Origin: DASRAJ01 sp039920305
GTDB taxonomy: Bacteria > Bacteroidota > Bacteroidia > Chitinophagales > UBA10324
Length of the DNA: 9,555 nt
Direction: 5' to 3'
Assembly (NCBI GenBank): GCA_039920305.1
Contig: JBDSEA010000179.1
Location: 1 to 9,555, forward strand
Position numbers and translations under genes: made by a program. Below the pieces are notes generated by a model, which saw nothing but the letters and a program-made list of their open reading frames with translations, ran no database searches and was not told where the DNA came from. Positions 1 through 7,986 of this stretch are shown one piece after another (position 1 is the stretch's first letter; the number at the start of each line of letters is the position of its first letter).

Positions 1-15
1 AAGAAGGATTTTCAT
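1..15 (-). CDS. Start of next gene, probably CusB/HlyD-type adaptor (partial)
   Basis: On the minus strand an ATG at 13-15 is followed by four codons (reading MKILL) before the window ends. It starts only 5 bases after the TGA stop of the TolC-family gene, which is the spacing of translationally coupled operon genes, and a Lys-Ile-Leu-Leu opening suits a signal peptide or N-terminal membrane anchor. The pump and outer-membrane channel are both present here but the third part of an RND tripartite efflux system, the periplasmic adaptor, is missing. The position therefore makes an adaptor the best guess. The identity rests on context alone. Confidence 0.5.
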
Positions 16-20
16 TTTGA

Positions 21-1220
21 TCATTGACCTGAAAGTTTATGAATTTGAATAATGGCCTGGTTGAAATCTTTCACCGCATTCAAATAATCGAGGCTGGTCT
101 GGAAAGCAGTGTTTAGATTTTGAAGCAATTCCACATAACCGATCTCACCTGCATTGTAACTGCGGTTGGAAGCATCAATGATCTTATTCGCCTGGGGTAT
201 GGCACTTGTTTCATAGTAATTCAGTGATGAAGAAAATTTTTTCAATTCACCAAGTGCCTGCTGCCATTGTGAATTTACTTCGAGGGCAGTTGCCTGCATT
301 TGATATCCGGCAGATTTCCATTGATACTTCGCGGATTTCATTCGCGCAGCATATTGCCAGAACCAGAGTGGCAGGGTGATACCGACATCTAACCTTGTTG
401 GTGTTAAAGATGAATTCCCGTTGTCACTCAGGTAGGTTCCAAAAATACCGGGTAATGCTTTTGATTTTTCAAGGTTCCAGTTTCGCTGAGCTACCATTGA
501 ATTTTTAATTGCAATCCCTGAAAAGGGGTTTGTTACCGGCGCGCTGCTGTCAGTCAGTGCCGCGGGCGGAACTGCAAATTTTACCAGACCTCCGGCCGGA
601 TACGGGTTTGAAATAGCCATGCCGGTGAATAGGAGAAGCTGTTTTTGCGCTGTTTCAAAATCAGCCTGCGATTGAAGCCACAAGTTGTGCTTATTCTGAT
701 AGGCATTATTAGCATTTAATTTTTCAAGCAACCCGATCTCACCCGCTTCAGATCTTCTGTCACCGGCATTGGATAAAGTAAGAAACAGGCTGTCTTGTTT
801 CTTTAATTCCGTCATCTGTGAATGGGTATATTGTAATTGAAGAAATGCAGTTGCAACCCTGTATCTCAACTCAATTTCATTAAGAATCAGGTTTTGCTGT
901 GCGAGTTCCACGTTTGCTTTTCCGAGCTTAGCCTGATTAAAATATACGAGCGGAAACTCAAGATTTTGCGAAATGCTCCATGAAAAATCATAAGCGGGTA
1001 TTTCAATGCCGATTTCAGGATTTGGAATTGCAAAGGATGATTTTTTTGATTGCTGCTGCTGCAGAAGTTGTGTTTGTGATTGCAGCAGGGAAGGGTAACC
1101 GCTCAGGGCTGCAGCTATTGCAGTGTCAAGAGTAATGATCTGGCTGAAAGAAGATTTTGAAATACAGAGCCACACCAACATCAGAAATGCACTCACTAAT
1201 TTTTTTCTTTTCCCTTCCAT
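21..1220 (-). CDS. TolC/CusC-family outer-membrane efflux channel
   Basis: This 399-residue protein is the likely outer-membrane duct of the tripartite metal efflux system, working with the RND pump encoded upstream. Residues 1-26 form a basic N-terminus, a hydrophobic core and a cleavage region ending near SFSQ. There is no lipobox, so unlike E. coli CusC it is probably not lipidated. The rest shows the two-fold repeat of the OEP/TolC fold: long Gln/Leu/Ala-rich helices, with the motif AGEIG at about 159-163 in the first half and again at 357-361 in the second, each followed by a Leu/Asn-rich helix. The length is a little shorter than typical proteobacterial members. The ATG at 1218-1220 sits directly before the signal peptide. 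It lies 102 bases downstream of the lipoprotein gene and 5 bases ahead of the next ATG. The family call is firm; the substrate is inferred from the neighbours. Confidence 0.9.
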   Translation of the reverse strand: MEGKRKKLVSAFLMLVWLCISKSSFSQIITLDTAIAAALSGYPSLLQSQTQLLQQQQSKKSSFAIPNPEIGIEIPAYDFSWSISQNLEFPLVYFNQAKLGKANVELAQQNLILNEIELRYRVATAFLQLQYTHSQMTELKKQDSLFLTLSNAGDRRSEAGEIGLLEKLNANNAYQNKHNLWLQSQADFETAQKQLLLFTGMAISNPYPAGGLVKFAVPPAALTDSSAPVTNPFSGIAIKNSMVAQRNWNLEKSKALPGIFGTYLSDNGNSSLTPTRLDVGITLPLWFWQYAARMKSAKYQWKSAGYQMQATALEVNSQWQQALGELKKFSSSLNYYETSAIPQANKIIDASNRSYNAGEIGYVELLQNLNTAFQTSLDYLNAVKDFNQAIIQIHKLSGQ

Positions 1221-1260
1221 TACTACAGTTTTTATTCTGAATTATTTTCCTATCAGCAAT

Positions 1261-1316
1261 ACGCCGTGAAGGCTGAAACGCCGTGTGAATTACCCTTGTG
1301 AATCACCAGCCCTTGT
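1261..1316. repeat. Two pairs of short direct repeats with 17-base spacing
   Basis: In the 102-base gap between the lipoprotein gene and the TolC-family gene, ACGCCGTG occurs at 1261-1268 and 1278-1285, and CCCTTGT occurs at 1293-1299 and 1310-1316. Both pairs have the same 17-base period. GTGAA also recurs at 1266, 1285 and 1298. This could be a decayed tandem repeat or a set of protein-binding half-sites. No function can be assigned from the sequence. Confidence 0.4.
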
Positions 1317-1322
1317 AAAATT

Positions 1323-1853
1323 TTAATGAGTATGATCATGACTCTCACCTCCATGCTCATCTGCTTCGCTGCTGAATTGAGAGGAAATGGAAGTGCTGCC
1401 ATTGGTGAGTGTTACCACCGATTTGAACTTTTCACCGGTATTGGCTCCCATCGCAATCAGCATATTGTCCATCATTTTCATGTCAATGTTTTTTGTGTCG
1501 CCATCTGCATATTGCATGAGGGCTTTTCCGCTCCATCCTTTCATTTCTACCGGCTCAGTCCTGGCATCCAGCGGATAAAAAATCAGATCCTTGCCGCTCA
1601 TGACCATTTCCATATGATAACCTTCGCCGGCTTCCTGTACCATGCCCTGATGAGGGCCTCCACCCGTTTTATTCACCTCATGGGTTTCTGCCGCATCATT
1701 ATGTTCTGAAGGATAAGTTGGAGCTGCAGCCTGCTCTGAAATCTTTGTGGTGTCAATCGCTTCCGTTTTTTGTTGCTCCTGATTTCCGCAGGAAGAAATA
1801 ATTGCCGCTGACGCTATGATCAGAATGGCCATAACTGAATTGGTTGTTTTCAT
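1323..1853 (-). CDS. Periplasmic lipoprotein with His-rich tail, putative metal-binding accessory
   Basis: This 176-residue protein was not recognised as a named family. Residues 1-22 form a lipoprotein signal with lipobox I-S-S-C, the modified Cys being residue 22. A Gln/Glu/Thr/Ala-rich linker (about 23-65) leads to a compact region at about 66-160. That region has the pattern His-x-Gly-x-Val, Gly-Tyr-His-Met-Glu-Met-Val-Met at about 78-85, then a Phe-Tyr-Pro-Leu-Asp turn. It resembles by eye the small beta domain found at the N-terminus of some CzcB/CusB adaptors (remembered, not searched). The C-terminus ends in His-Gly-Gly-Glu-Ser-His-Asp-His-Thr-His, a likely metal ligand cluster. The gene lies between pump and channel genes, 70 bases after the pump stop. 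I infer a periplasmic metal-binding or metal-delivery role, analogous in place but not in sequence to CusF. Confidence 0.75.
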   Translation of the reverse strand: MKTTNSVMAILIIASAAIISSCGNQEQQKTEAIDTTKISEQAAAPTYPSEHNDAAETHEVNKTGGGPHQGMVQEAGEGYHMEMVMSGKDLIFYPLDARTEPVEMKGWSGKALMQYADGDTKNIDMKMMDNMLIAMGANTGEKFKSVVTLTNGSTSISSQFSSEADEHGGESHDHTH

Positions 1854-1861
1854 TTGAATTT

Positions 1862-1879
1862 GGTTTTGGTTTTGGTTTT
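1862..1879. repeat. GGTTTT x3 tandem hexamer in a lipoprotein leader
   Basis: Three perfect copies of GGTTTT (AAAACC on the coding strand) lie 8 bases upstream of the lipoprotein start codon. They make the leader A/C-rich and probably unstructured, as is common before Bacteroidota genes that lack a Shine-Dalgarno site. Slippage here could change leader length, but this is only a possibility. Confidence 0.5.
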
Positions 1880-1923
1880 AGAATGATTGTTGAGATTAAA
1901 AAAAAGTTTTATCCGGTAAGAGA

Positions 1924-4900
1924 TCATGTTGCTGCCTTTTCAAGCGGATCATTTTCTGTTTGTGAAAAATAAGTTTCGAGTGCTTTCTTTCCGATCAGTG
2001 AAAACACAATGGGGCTTACAATCAGGTCAAGGAGTGTTGAGCTTATCAGCCCGCCCAGTATCACTGCTGCAACGGGATAAAGTATTTCTTTCCCGGGCTC
2101 ACCCGGATTGAAGAGCAGCGGCAAAAGACCCAGTGCTGCCACCAGTGCTGTCATCATCACCGGCACCAGCCGTTCAAGGGAGCCGCGAATGATTAGCTGC
2201 TCATTGAATTTTTCTCCTTCGTATTTGATGAGATGAATATAATGGGATACACGCATGATGCCATTGCGTGATGCAATACCAGTGAGCGTGACAAAACCTA
2301 CCATGGTGGCAATAGAAGTTACCCCGCCTGTCAGCCATATTGCAATAACACTTCCGATCAGAGCAAGCGGAATGTTCAGCATGATCTGCATCACCAGCAG
2401 GAAAGATTTGAAGTGACTGTACAAGACCAGAGCGATTACAATCAATACCACGATGCTTAAAATTAAAATTAAGCGTGAAGCGGCCTGCTGGCTTTCATAT
2501 TGCCCGCCATACTCGATAAAGTAACCGGAAGGCAATTTTACACCGGCAGCAATTTTATCTTTCACCTCCCGCACCATGCCCGCAAGGTCACGGCCGCTCG
2601 CATTCAGTGACACGGTAATTTCCCGTTGTGCATTCACATGACTGATGGTGTTTGGTCCAGGCTCTTCAGAGATCTCGGCTATATTCTTTATAGGGATCAT
2701 CTCTCCGGAGGGCAGGCTTATTAGGGTGTTTTGGATAAGACTCAAATCCCTGCGTGCATCTTCGGAAAGCCTCACTACAAGATCAAATCTTTTTTGTCCG
2801 TCAATGATTTGCGAAACAGATTCACCCTGAAATAATGTTTGCAGGTCTTTTACGATATCCCCTTTCTGCAAACCATATTTCAAAATTTTACCGTCATCAA
2901 CCTTGATATTTAATTGCGGAATTAAAACCTGTTGCTCCACCTTCAAATCTGAAACACCCTTTACATTTTGAATACTGTTTTTGATCTGATCAGCGAAATT
3001 CCTAAGCATCGAAAGGTCACTGCCATATAATCTGATGGCAACCTGGGCCTGCACGCCGGACAGCAAATGCTCGAGCCGGTGTGATATCGGCTGGCCAACC
3101 ACTACTACCACGCCCTTCATGGCATCAAGCTTGTTCCGGATTTCATTTACCACTACCTCCTTCTTCCGGTTCAGTTTTGAATAATCCAGCTCCACTTCAA
3201 TTTCAGTAGAATGCACTCCTTCAGCATGCTCATCCAGTTCCGCGCGGCCCGTCCGGCGTGCGGTGTATTTTACCTCGGGTACTTTCATTATTTGCTGCTC
3301 TGCAATCGTTCCAAGCTTATTTGATTCAGCAAGTGCAATGCCCGGCCGTGCAAACATATTTACGGTGAGTGATCCCTCATTGAATTCAGGAAGAAATTCA
3401 GATCCAAAAGACAGGAACATGATTATGGCAATCACAAACAGCATTGAGACACCGCCAAGCACTGCCTTTGGCTTCTGCAATCCCCGCGTAAGCATTTTTA
3501 CATCCCACTTCTTCAGCCATTGCACAACAACTGTATCCTTTGATTCCAGTAATTTTCCTTTTGAAAGTAAATAGTAGCACATCACCGGTGTTACAGTGAG
3601 TGAAACAAGCAGGGATGATAGAATGGATGTGATATAGGCGATTCCCAGCGGGGAGAATATTCTTCCTTCAACACCGCCAAGAAAAAACAGGGGTATAAAC
3701 ACCAGCACCACTATCACTGTTGCATACACAATAGAATTTCGTACTTCTGCTGATGCCTCATATATCACAAGCAAAGGACTCCGCGGACTCGCTGACTGGC
3801 GGTTTTCCTTCAGTCGCCGGAATACATTTTCAACATCTATAATTGCATCATCTACCAGTTCACCAATGGCAATTGCCAGGCCGCCCAGAGTCATCGTATT
3901 TACTGACAATCCAAACTGGGAAAATATGATCGCGGTTATGGCAATGGAAAGCGGGATGGCTGTAAGCGAAATAACGGTGGTGCGGAGGTTGAAAAGGAAG
4001 ATGAAGAGAATGATGATTACGAGTATGGAGCCATCGAGCAAGGCCGCAAGAACATTGCTGATTGAATTTTCGATAAAATGCTTTTGCTGAAAAACATCGG
4101 GGTTGATCTTAACATCTTCCGGCACTTGTTTTTGCAAATCTGAAACTGCCTCAGTTATTTTTTCGGTGAGATCGGACGTATTAACGCCGGGTTGTTTTTC
4201 CACAGCAAGAATTACAGCGGGGCGCCCGTTGACACTGGCATCACCGCGTTTTTGCTTTGCACCGAAGCTCACCTCAGCAATATTTTGCACAAGCACCGGG
4301 GTATTATTTCTTTCGCCTATAACCAGATTCTTTATATCATCAAGCGAGGTGATTCTTCCCAGGTTACGAATGAGAATCTCCTGTCCGTTACGCACGTAAA
4401 AATTTCCCGTGCTGTTGCTGTTCGAGTTTCGAAGGGCATTTTCCACTTCATCAACTGAAATACCGGAGGTATTCATTCTGATCGGATCAAGAAGAACCTG
4501 GTACTGCAGTACTTCGCCGCCAATGGGTATAACCTGCGCCACACCAGGTACTGAAAGTAATCTCGGGCGAATGGTATAGTCAGCCAGTGTACGCAGGTCT
4601 GCCTTGGAAGTCGTGTCACTTGACATCCCGATCAGCATAATTTGTCCCATGATGGAAGATATCGGACCCATGGCTGGTATCACTCCTTCGGGCAATTGCG
4701 CTTGCGCGAGCTGTAATTTTTCGGCTACAATCTGCCGGTCTTTCAAAACATCAGTCCCATAGGCGAAAGTGACGAACACCATACCCAGCCCGATGGTAGA
4801 ATTGCTTCGCACGGCTTCAACTCCAGGTGCACCGTTCATTGTTCGCTCAACCGGCAGTGTAACAAGTTGCTCCACTTCCTCAGGTGCCATGCCTTCAGCT

Positions 4901-5055
4901 TCAAGAAAAACCACAACCTGCGGCTTGTTCAAATCAGGCAGTACATCAACCGGCAAATGAACGGCTGAATAAAACCCATACACAAGCAGGATAATGGCAG
5001 CCGCGGAGATCAGTAGTCTGTTTTGAAGCGAAAACTTGATAAAGTGGTTCAGCAT
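1924..5055 (-). CDS. Heavy-metal RND efflux pump, CusA/CzcA family
   Basis: This 1043-residue inner-membrane proton/metal antiporter is full length (E. coli CusA is 1047). TM1 is at about 15-32, followed by the first large periplasmic loop. TM2-TM6 lie at about 338-490, TM7 at about 531-550, then the second periplasmic loop, and TM8-TM12 at about 860-1015. TM4 carries VDDAIIDVEN at 401-410, giving the heavy-metal-family acidic residues Asp402 and Glu409 (by hand alignment CusA Asp405 and Glu412). The family stretch GIASRNGIM is at about 926-934. At the CusA copper-binding methionines (573, 623, 672) my ungapped hand alignment puts Asn566, Ser616 and His663, although Met567 is next to the first. 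Metal specificity is therefore not the canonical CusA site and could be Cu, Ag, Co, Ni or Zn. It is the first pump-component gene here, ahead of the lipoprotein and channel genes. The ATG at 5053-5055 gives a normal family N-terminus. Confidence 0.95.
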   Translation of the reverse strand: MLNHFIKFSLQNRLLISAAAIILLVYGFYSAVHLPVDVLPDLNKPQVVVFLEAEGMAPEEVEQLVTLPVERTMNGAPGVEAVRSNSTIGLGMVFVTFAYGTDVLKDRQIVAEKLQLAQAQLPEGVIPAMGPISSIMGQIMLIGMSSDTTSKADLRTLADYTIRPRLLSVPGVAQVIPIGGEVLQYQVLLDPIRMNTSGISVDEVENALRNSNSNSTGNFYVRNGQEILIRNLGRITSLDDIKNLVIGERNNTPVLVQNIAEVSFGAKQKRGDASVNGRPAVILAVEKQPGVNTSDLTEKITEAVSDLQKQVPEDVKINPDVFQQKHFIENSISNVLAALLDGSILVIIILFIFLFNLRTTVISLTAIPLSIAITAIIFSQFGLSVNTMTLGGLAIAIGELVDDAIIDVENVFRRLKENRQSASPRSPLLVIYEASAEVRNSIVYATVIVVLVFIPLFFLGGVEGRIFSPLGIAYITSILSSLLVSLTVTPVMCYYLLSKGKLLESKDTVVVQWLKKWDVKMLTRGLQKPKAVLGGVSMLFVIAIIMFLSFGSEFLPEFNEGSLTVNMFARPGIALAESNKLGTIAEQQIMKVPEVKYTARRTGRAELDEHAEGVHSTEIEVELDYSKLNRKKEVVVNEIRNKLDAMKGVVVVVGQPISHRLEHLLSGVQAQVAIRLYGSDLSMLRNFADQIKNSIQNVKGVSDLKVEQQVLIPQLNIKVDDGKILKYGLQKGDIVKDLQTLFQGESVSQIIDGQKRFDLVVRLSEDARRDLSLIQNTLISLPSGEMIPIKNIAEISEEPGPNTISHVNAQREITVSLNASGRDLAGMVREVKDKIAAGVKLPSGYFIEYGGQYESQQAASRLILILSIVVLIVIALVLYSHFKSFLLVMQIMLNIPLALIGSVIAIWLTGGVTSIATMVGFVTLTGIASRNGIMRVSHYIHLIKYEGEKFNEQLIIRGSLERLVPVMMTALVAALGLLPLLFNPGEPGKEILYPVAAVILGGLISSTLLDLIVSPIVFSLIGKKALETYFSQTENDPLEKAAT

Positions 5056-5101
5056 TATAACAGTTTAAAACAGATTGATGGTAAAACCTTTTTCGATTAA
5101 A

Positions 5102-5275
5102 TCCATGATGCTGATGTTCTGTTTTTGTTTCATTATCGGTTCCTGCCCTGCATTGTGTAACTATAAACGCGAAATCTGCTGGTAATACTTTTCCATTCAC
5201 CTGAACGTGGATCCAGCCGCGATACATTCCTGCATGCGGAAATTCTGTGTGGAGTAAAATCTTTCCATCCTCTAA
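5102..5275 (-). pseudogene. Relic of a copper-cassette periplasmic protein C-terminus
   Basis: The 312-base gap between the oxidase and pump genes has no intact gene, but one minus-strand frame reads like the end of a real protein. After an in-frame TAA (5276-5278) it reads LEDGKILLHTEFP, then HAGMYRGWIHVQVNGKV, then LPADFAFIV (to about 5153), followed by a hydrophilic tail ending in EHQHHG. The order 'HTEFP..G.YR.W...Q..GKV..ADF...V' resembles the closing beta strands of small periplasmic proteins I remember beside copper and other metal genes in this phylum. The frame has no domain upstream of the TAA and no proper stop of its own; it runs on into the pump gene in another frame. I read it as a truncated, decayed gene. 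The rest of the gap (5276-5367) shows nothing recognisable. Confidence 0.5.
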
Positions 5276-5367
5276 TTAATGAAAGCAATAAGCTAATAGA
5301 CACATTGTTTTGAATCCTGTTGAATTGAATGCTGATGTCCATAATTCTTAAGATATCAAGTGTGTGT

Positions 5368-7938
5368 TCAGTAAGTAAAAGTCAAACCGGCACCTAATCC
5401 CATGTCGCTATCGTAATGAGTGGAGAGGGAAATATATTTAGTGGCGATGTAGCGAAAGCCAAGCATGTATTCCTTGTCGGTGTTGAGCATCCAATTCATA
5501 CGAAGGCGTGGAGCGAGCGGAATATCTTCTCTTGAAAGTTGAAATCTAAATTTTCCGTCTCCGTCAATTCGTGCATCAGCAATTATGAGCATTGGCAACG
5601 TATATGCAATACCGGCTATTGCCGTATGGCGATTGTCTTTATTGCTCAATTGCCCGAACCAATTATATTTTTCACTTCCGAAAATATTTTTGGGACTGCC
5701 TTCAAGGTCAAAGATGTTTTTTTGGGGAGCCCCTTCTTTCTTGTAATGATAATCAAAGCCGAGGTATGGATACCACCATTGCATTCTACCTAAATATCTT
5801 CCGAACACTGTTTCGCTTTCATAGCCGTGCACATCATGATACCCCAAATGCCAGAGTGTGCTTAATTTCCAACGGGTTTGAGAGAGCATAAATTCTCCGT
5901 CGCTTCCATTGCTTTCAATGCCCAATCTGCCCATAGGGTGGAATTTATTATCGTCAGAATTTAAACCGCGGGTTGCAACTTTAGTATTGGTGATATCAGG
6001 ATTAGCCGGTGAATTTTCATAGCTGAAAACCCGGCCCATGCCGCTCATCATGTGATATAAAATATGACAATGGAAAAACCAGTCGCCTCCGGCTTCACCG
6101 GCATAAAACTCAATGGTATCACTCTCCATAGGCATTATGTCAATGATGTTTTTCATGGGCGCATATTCACCCTGTCCGTTCAGTAACCTGAAGTCGTGAC
6201 CATGCAGGTGCATGGGATGCCGCATCATGCTGTTATTGAACAATATTATTCTGAGTCGTTCTCCATTTTTGATCATGATCTTGTCGCTTTCAGAAACCAC
6301 CTTGTTGTCAAGACTCCAAACGTAGCGGTTCATATTTCCCGTCAGTTCAAAATTCAAAATTCTCCATGCACCCTGGGGCAATGTAGTTTTTTCTGTTGCT
6401 TTCAGCATGGTATAATTAAGCGTAACAATGTCCCCGCTTTCGGCTTCCATATTCATTCCCTGCATATCATGCCCCTTCATGTTATCCTTTTCGTGCAACG
6501 TATCCTGATTCATTTTATTCATGTCCAAGTCTTTCGTGTCTTCCTCACCTGTAGGATGCGCTGGCATCTTCTTTTTCTTACCATGTTTCTCTTCCCCGGT
6601 GATTTCGGGATACATGACCATGTTCATATCCATTACCTGGCTGGTCATCTTCATCCCTTCCATTTCTATCATATTGCCTTTCATGTCCATCATATCATTC
6701 ATCATCTTCATGCCCGCAAAATATTTTAGCGAAGGCAATTTGATTGCATACTCTTTTTCTCCGCTACCTAACCAAAGGGAAGCCGATTTAGTGCGGTCTT
6801 CAGGAGTGATTAAAAATTCATAACTCTTATTTTCAGGAATAGTTACAACCACATCATACGTTTCGGATACTGCAATAATCAACCTGTCCACTTCAACCTG
6901 TTCCACATCATTGCCATCGGTTGCCACTATAGTAATCTTGCCTCCGGCATAGCTCAGCCAGAAATAATCTGATGCACCTCCGTTGGCTATGCGCAGTCTT
7001 ACCTTATCACCAGCTTTAAATTGAGGTTGTTCATTTTGGTTTTTTCCGTTGATTAAAAAATTATCGTAGAATACATCACTGACATCCATGGCATTCATCC
7101 GCTTCCATTCGTTCGTAATCTTGGTAGTAAAATTCCCGGTGCCGATGGCTTCAGCATAACTCTGTGTTGAACCTTTTTTTATGGCAAACCAATCAGTGGC
7201 GCTTCTAAGACTGCGATGTACTTCCTCGGGTTTCATATCTGTCCATTCACTCAGCACAACAGGAATAGTAGGTATGCTCCATTCTTTTCTTTTATTCATG
7301 ATGAAAGCGCCATACATGCCTATCTGCTCCTGCAACTTGCTGTGGCTGTGATACCAATGGGTGCCGTGCTGCACAATGGGATATTTATAGAGATACGTTG
7401 TGTACGGCTCAATAGGCATTTGCGTGAGAAACGGAACACCATCCATGCGGTTGGGCAAAAACAAACCGTGCCAATGCAGTGATGTTTCTTCATCCAGTTC
7501 GTTGTGTACATAAATTTCCGCTGTATCACCTTCAGTAAACGTAAGCGTAGGCATGGGTATCTGACCGTTTACTGCAATAGCACGTTTAGATTTTTTGCCG
7601 TAGGTAACAAGGGTATCCCTGATATATAAATCATAGCGAACAGTGCGCGGGGGCTGTGCGCTTTCAATGAATTTATATCCCATGGTTCTGTCCCCGCCTG
7701 ACGGACGGGCAGGCATTTGCATATTAACCATGTCCATTGGTTTTTCCTGATCCATTTGCATATCATGTGTGCTGTCCGTTTTCATACTGCCTATGTCCAT
7801 GTGTTTTTCTTTATCAACCTGCATCGTATCATTCTTTGGAGAAGGTGCTTTTGGTGTGGGCATTTGATGGCCTTCATGCTGCGCATAAGCGATTGCAGAA
7901 GCAAAAAGCAAGCACGCTATAAAAAAACTTGTTTTCAT
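5368..7938 (-). CDS. CopA-type multicopper oxidase with C-terminal barrel-like region
   Basis: This 856-residue protein is a predicted periplasmic or outer-membrane cuprous oxidase. The signal peptide is residues 1-19 or so (cleavage near AYA-Q). All four copper motifs are intact: HWHG at 155-158; HWYHSH at 194-199; HPMHLHGH at 574-581; and HCHILYHMMSGM at 623-634, containing the T1 Cys624, His629 and probable axial Met634. Two Met/His-rich segments are present: 21-75, with MQxDxEKxMD repeated at about 39 and 60, and a long insert at about 408-500 between the second and third cupredoxin domains, as in Pseudomonas CopA. After about residue 640 a further 200 residues alternate aromatic/hydrophobic and polar residues (for example GRMQWWYPYLGF) and end in a terminal Tyr. 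That looks like an outer-membrane barrel of CopB type, but is by-eye inference. Gene relics lie on both sides. Confidence 0.93.
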   Translation of the reverse strand: MKTSFFIACLLFASAIAYAQHEGHQMPTPKAPSPKNDTMQVDKEKHMDIGSMKTDSTHDMQMDQEKPMDMVNMQMPARPSGGDRTMGYKFIESAQPPRTVRYDLYIRDTLVTYGKKSKRAIAVNGQIPMPTLTFTEGDTAEIYVHNELDEETSLHWHGLFLPNRMDGVPFLTQMPIEPYTTYLYKYPIVQHGTHWYHSHSKLQEQIGMYGAFIMNKRKEWSIPTIPVVLSEWTDMKPEEVHRSLRSATDWFAIKKGSTQSYAEAIGTGNFTTKITNEWKRMNAMDVSDVFYDNFLINGKNQNEQPQFKAGDKVRLRIANGGASDYFWLSYAGGKITIVATDGNDVEQVEVDRLIIAVSETYDVVVTIPENKSYEFLITPEDRTKSASLWLGSGEKEYAIKLPSLKYFAGMKMMNDMMDMKGNMIEMEGMKMTSQVMDMNMVMYPEITGEEKHGKKKKMPAHPTGEEDTKDLDMNKMNQDTLHEKDNMKGHDMQGMNMEAESGDIVTLNYTMLKATEKTTLPQGAWRILNFELTGNMNRYVWSLDNKVVSESDKIMIKNGERLRIILFNNSMMRHPMHLHGHDFRLLNGQGEYAPMKNIIDIMPMESDTIEFYAGEAGGDWFFHCHILYHMMSGMGRVFSYENSPANPDITNTKVATRGLNSDDNKFHPMGRLGIESNGSDGEFMLSQTRWKLSTLWHLGYHDVHGYESETVFGRYLGRMQWWYPYLGFDYHYKKEGAPQKNIFDLEGSPKNIFGSEKYNWFGQLSNKDNRHTAIAGIAYTLPMLIIADARIDGDGKFRFQLSREDIPLAPRLRMNWMLNTDKEYMLGFRYIATKYISLSTHYDSDMGLGAGLTFTY
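7696..7714. repeat. GC-rich imperfect palindrome inside the oxidase gene
   Basis: GCCTG (7696-7700) and CAGGC (7710-7714) bracket ACGGACGGG, making a GC-rich hairpin in an otherwise A/T-rich coding stretch. It encodes roughly residues 75-81 (Met-Pro-Ala-Arg-Pro-Ser-Gly-Gly), which interrupt the Met/Asp/Lys-rich segment without breaking the frame. Read in the next frame it gives LPVRQAG, a string I remember recurring in Bacteroidota proteins where short dispersed palindromes sit inside genes. It may be one copy of such a repeat family; a single copy in the window cannot prove it. Confidence 0.4.
7761..7824 (-). repeat. 63-base-period Met-motif duplication in the oxidase N-terminus
   Basis: Codons for MQVDKEKHMDIGSM (residues 39-52) and MQMDQEKPMDMVNM (residues 60-73) are a diverged duplicate 21 codons apart. 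The span given runs from the first base of one copy to the first base of the other. The repeated Met residues suit Cu(I) binding in an unstructured N-terminal arm ahead of the first cupredoxin domain. Confidence 0.55.
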
Positions 7939-7986
7939 TTTTAATGATTTGTTATTGAAAGACTGTCTTTTGTTTTTTCCGCCCAG

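Noticed and set aside
1326..1709. A 127-codon plus-strand frame
   Set aside because: It lies wholly within the minus-strand lipoprotein gene, which has a clear signal and lipobox; nothing supports the opposite strand.
4946..5227. A 93-codon minus-strand frame beginning MYRGW
   Set aside because: It covers the relic but runs into the pump gene in another frame, and its Met is inside the relic's domain, not a start. I kept only the relic part.
6196..6729. A 177-codon plus-strand frame rich in His
   Set aside because: It is the complement of the Met-rich oxidase segment: ATG codons read as CAT on the other strand, so the His content is an artefact.
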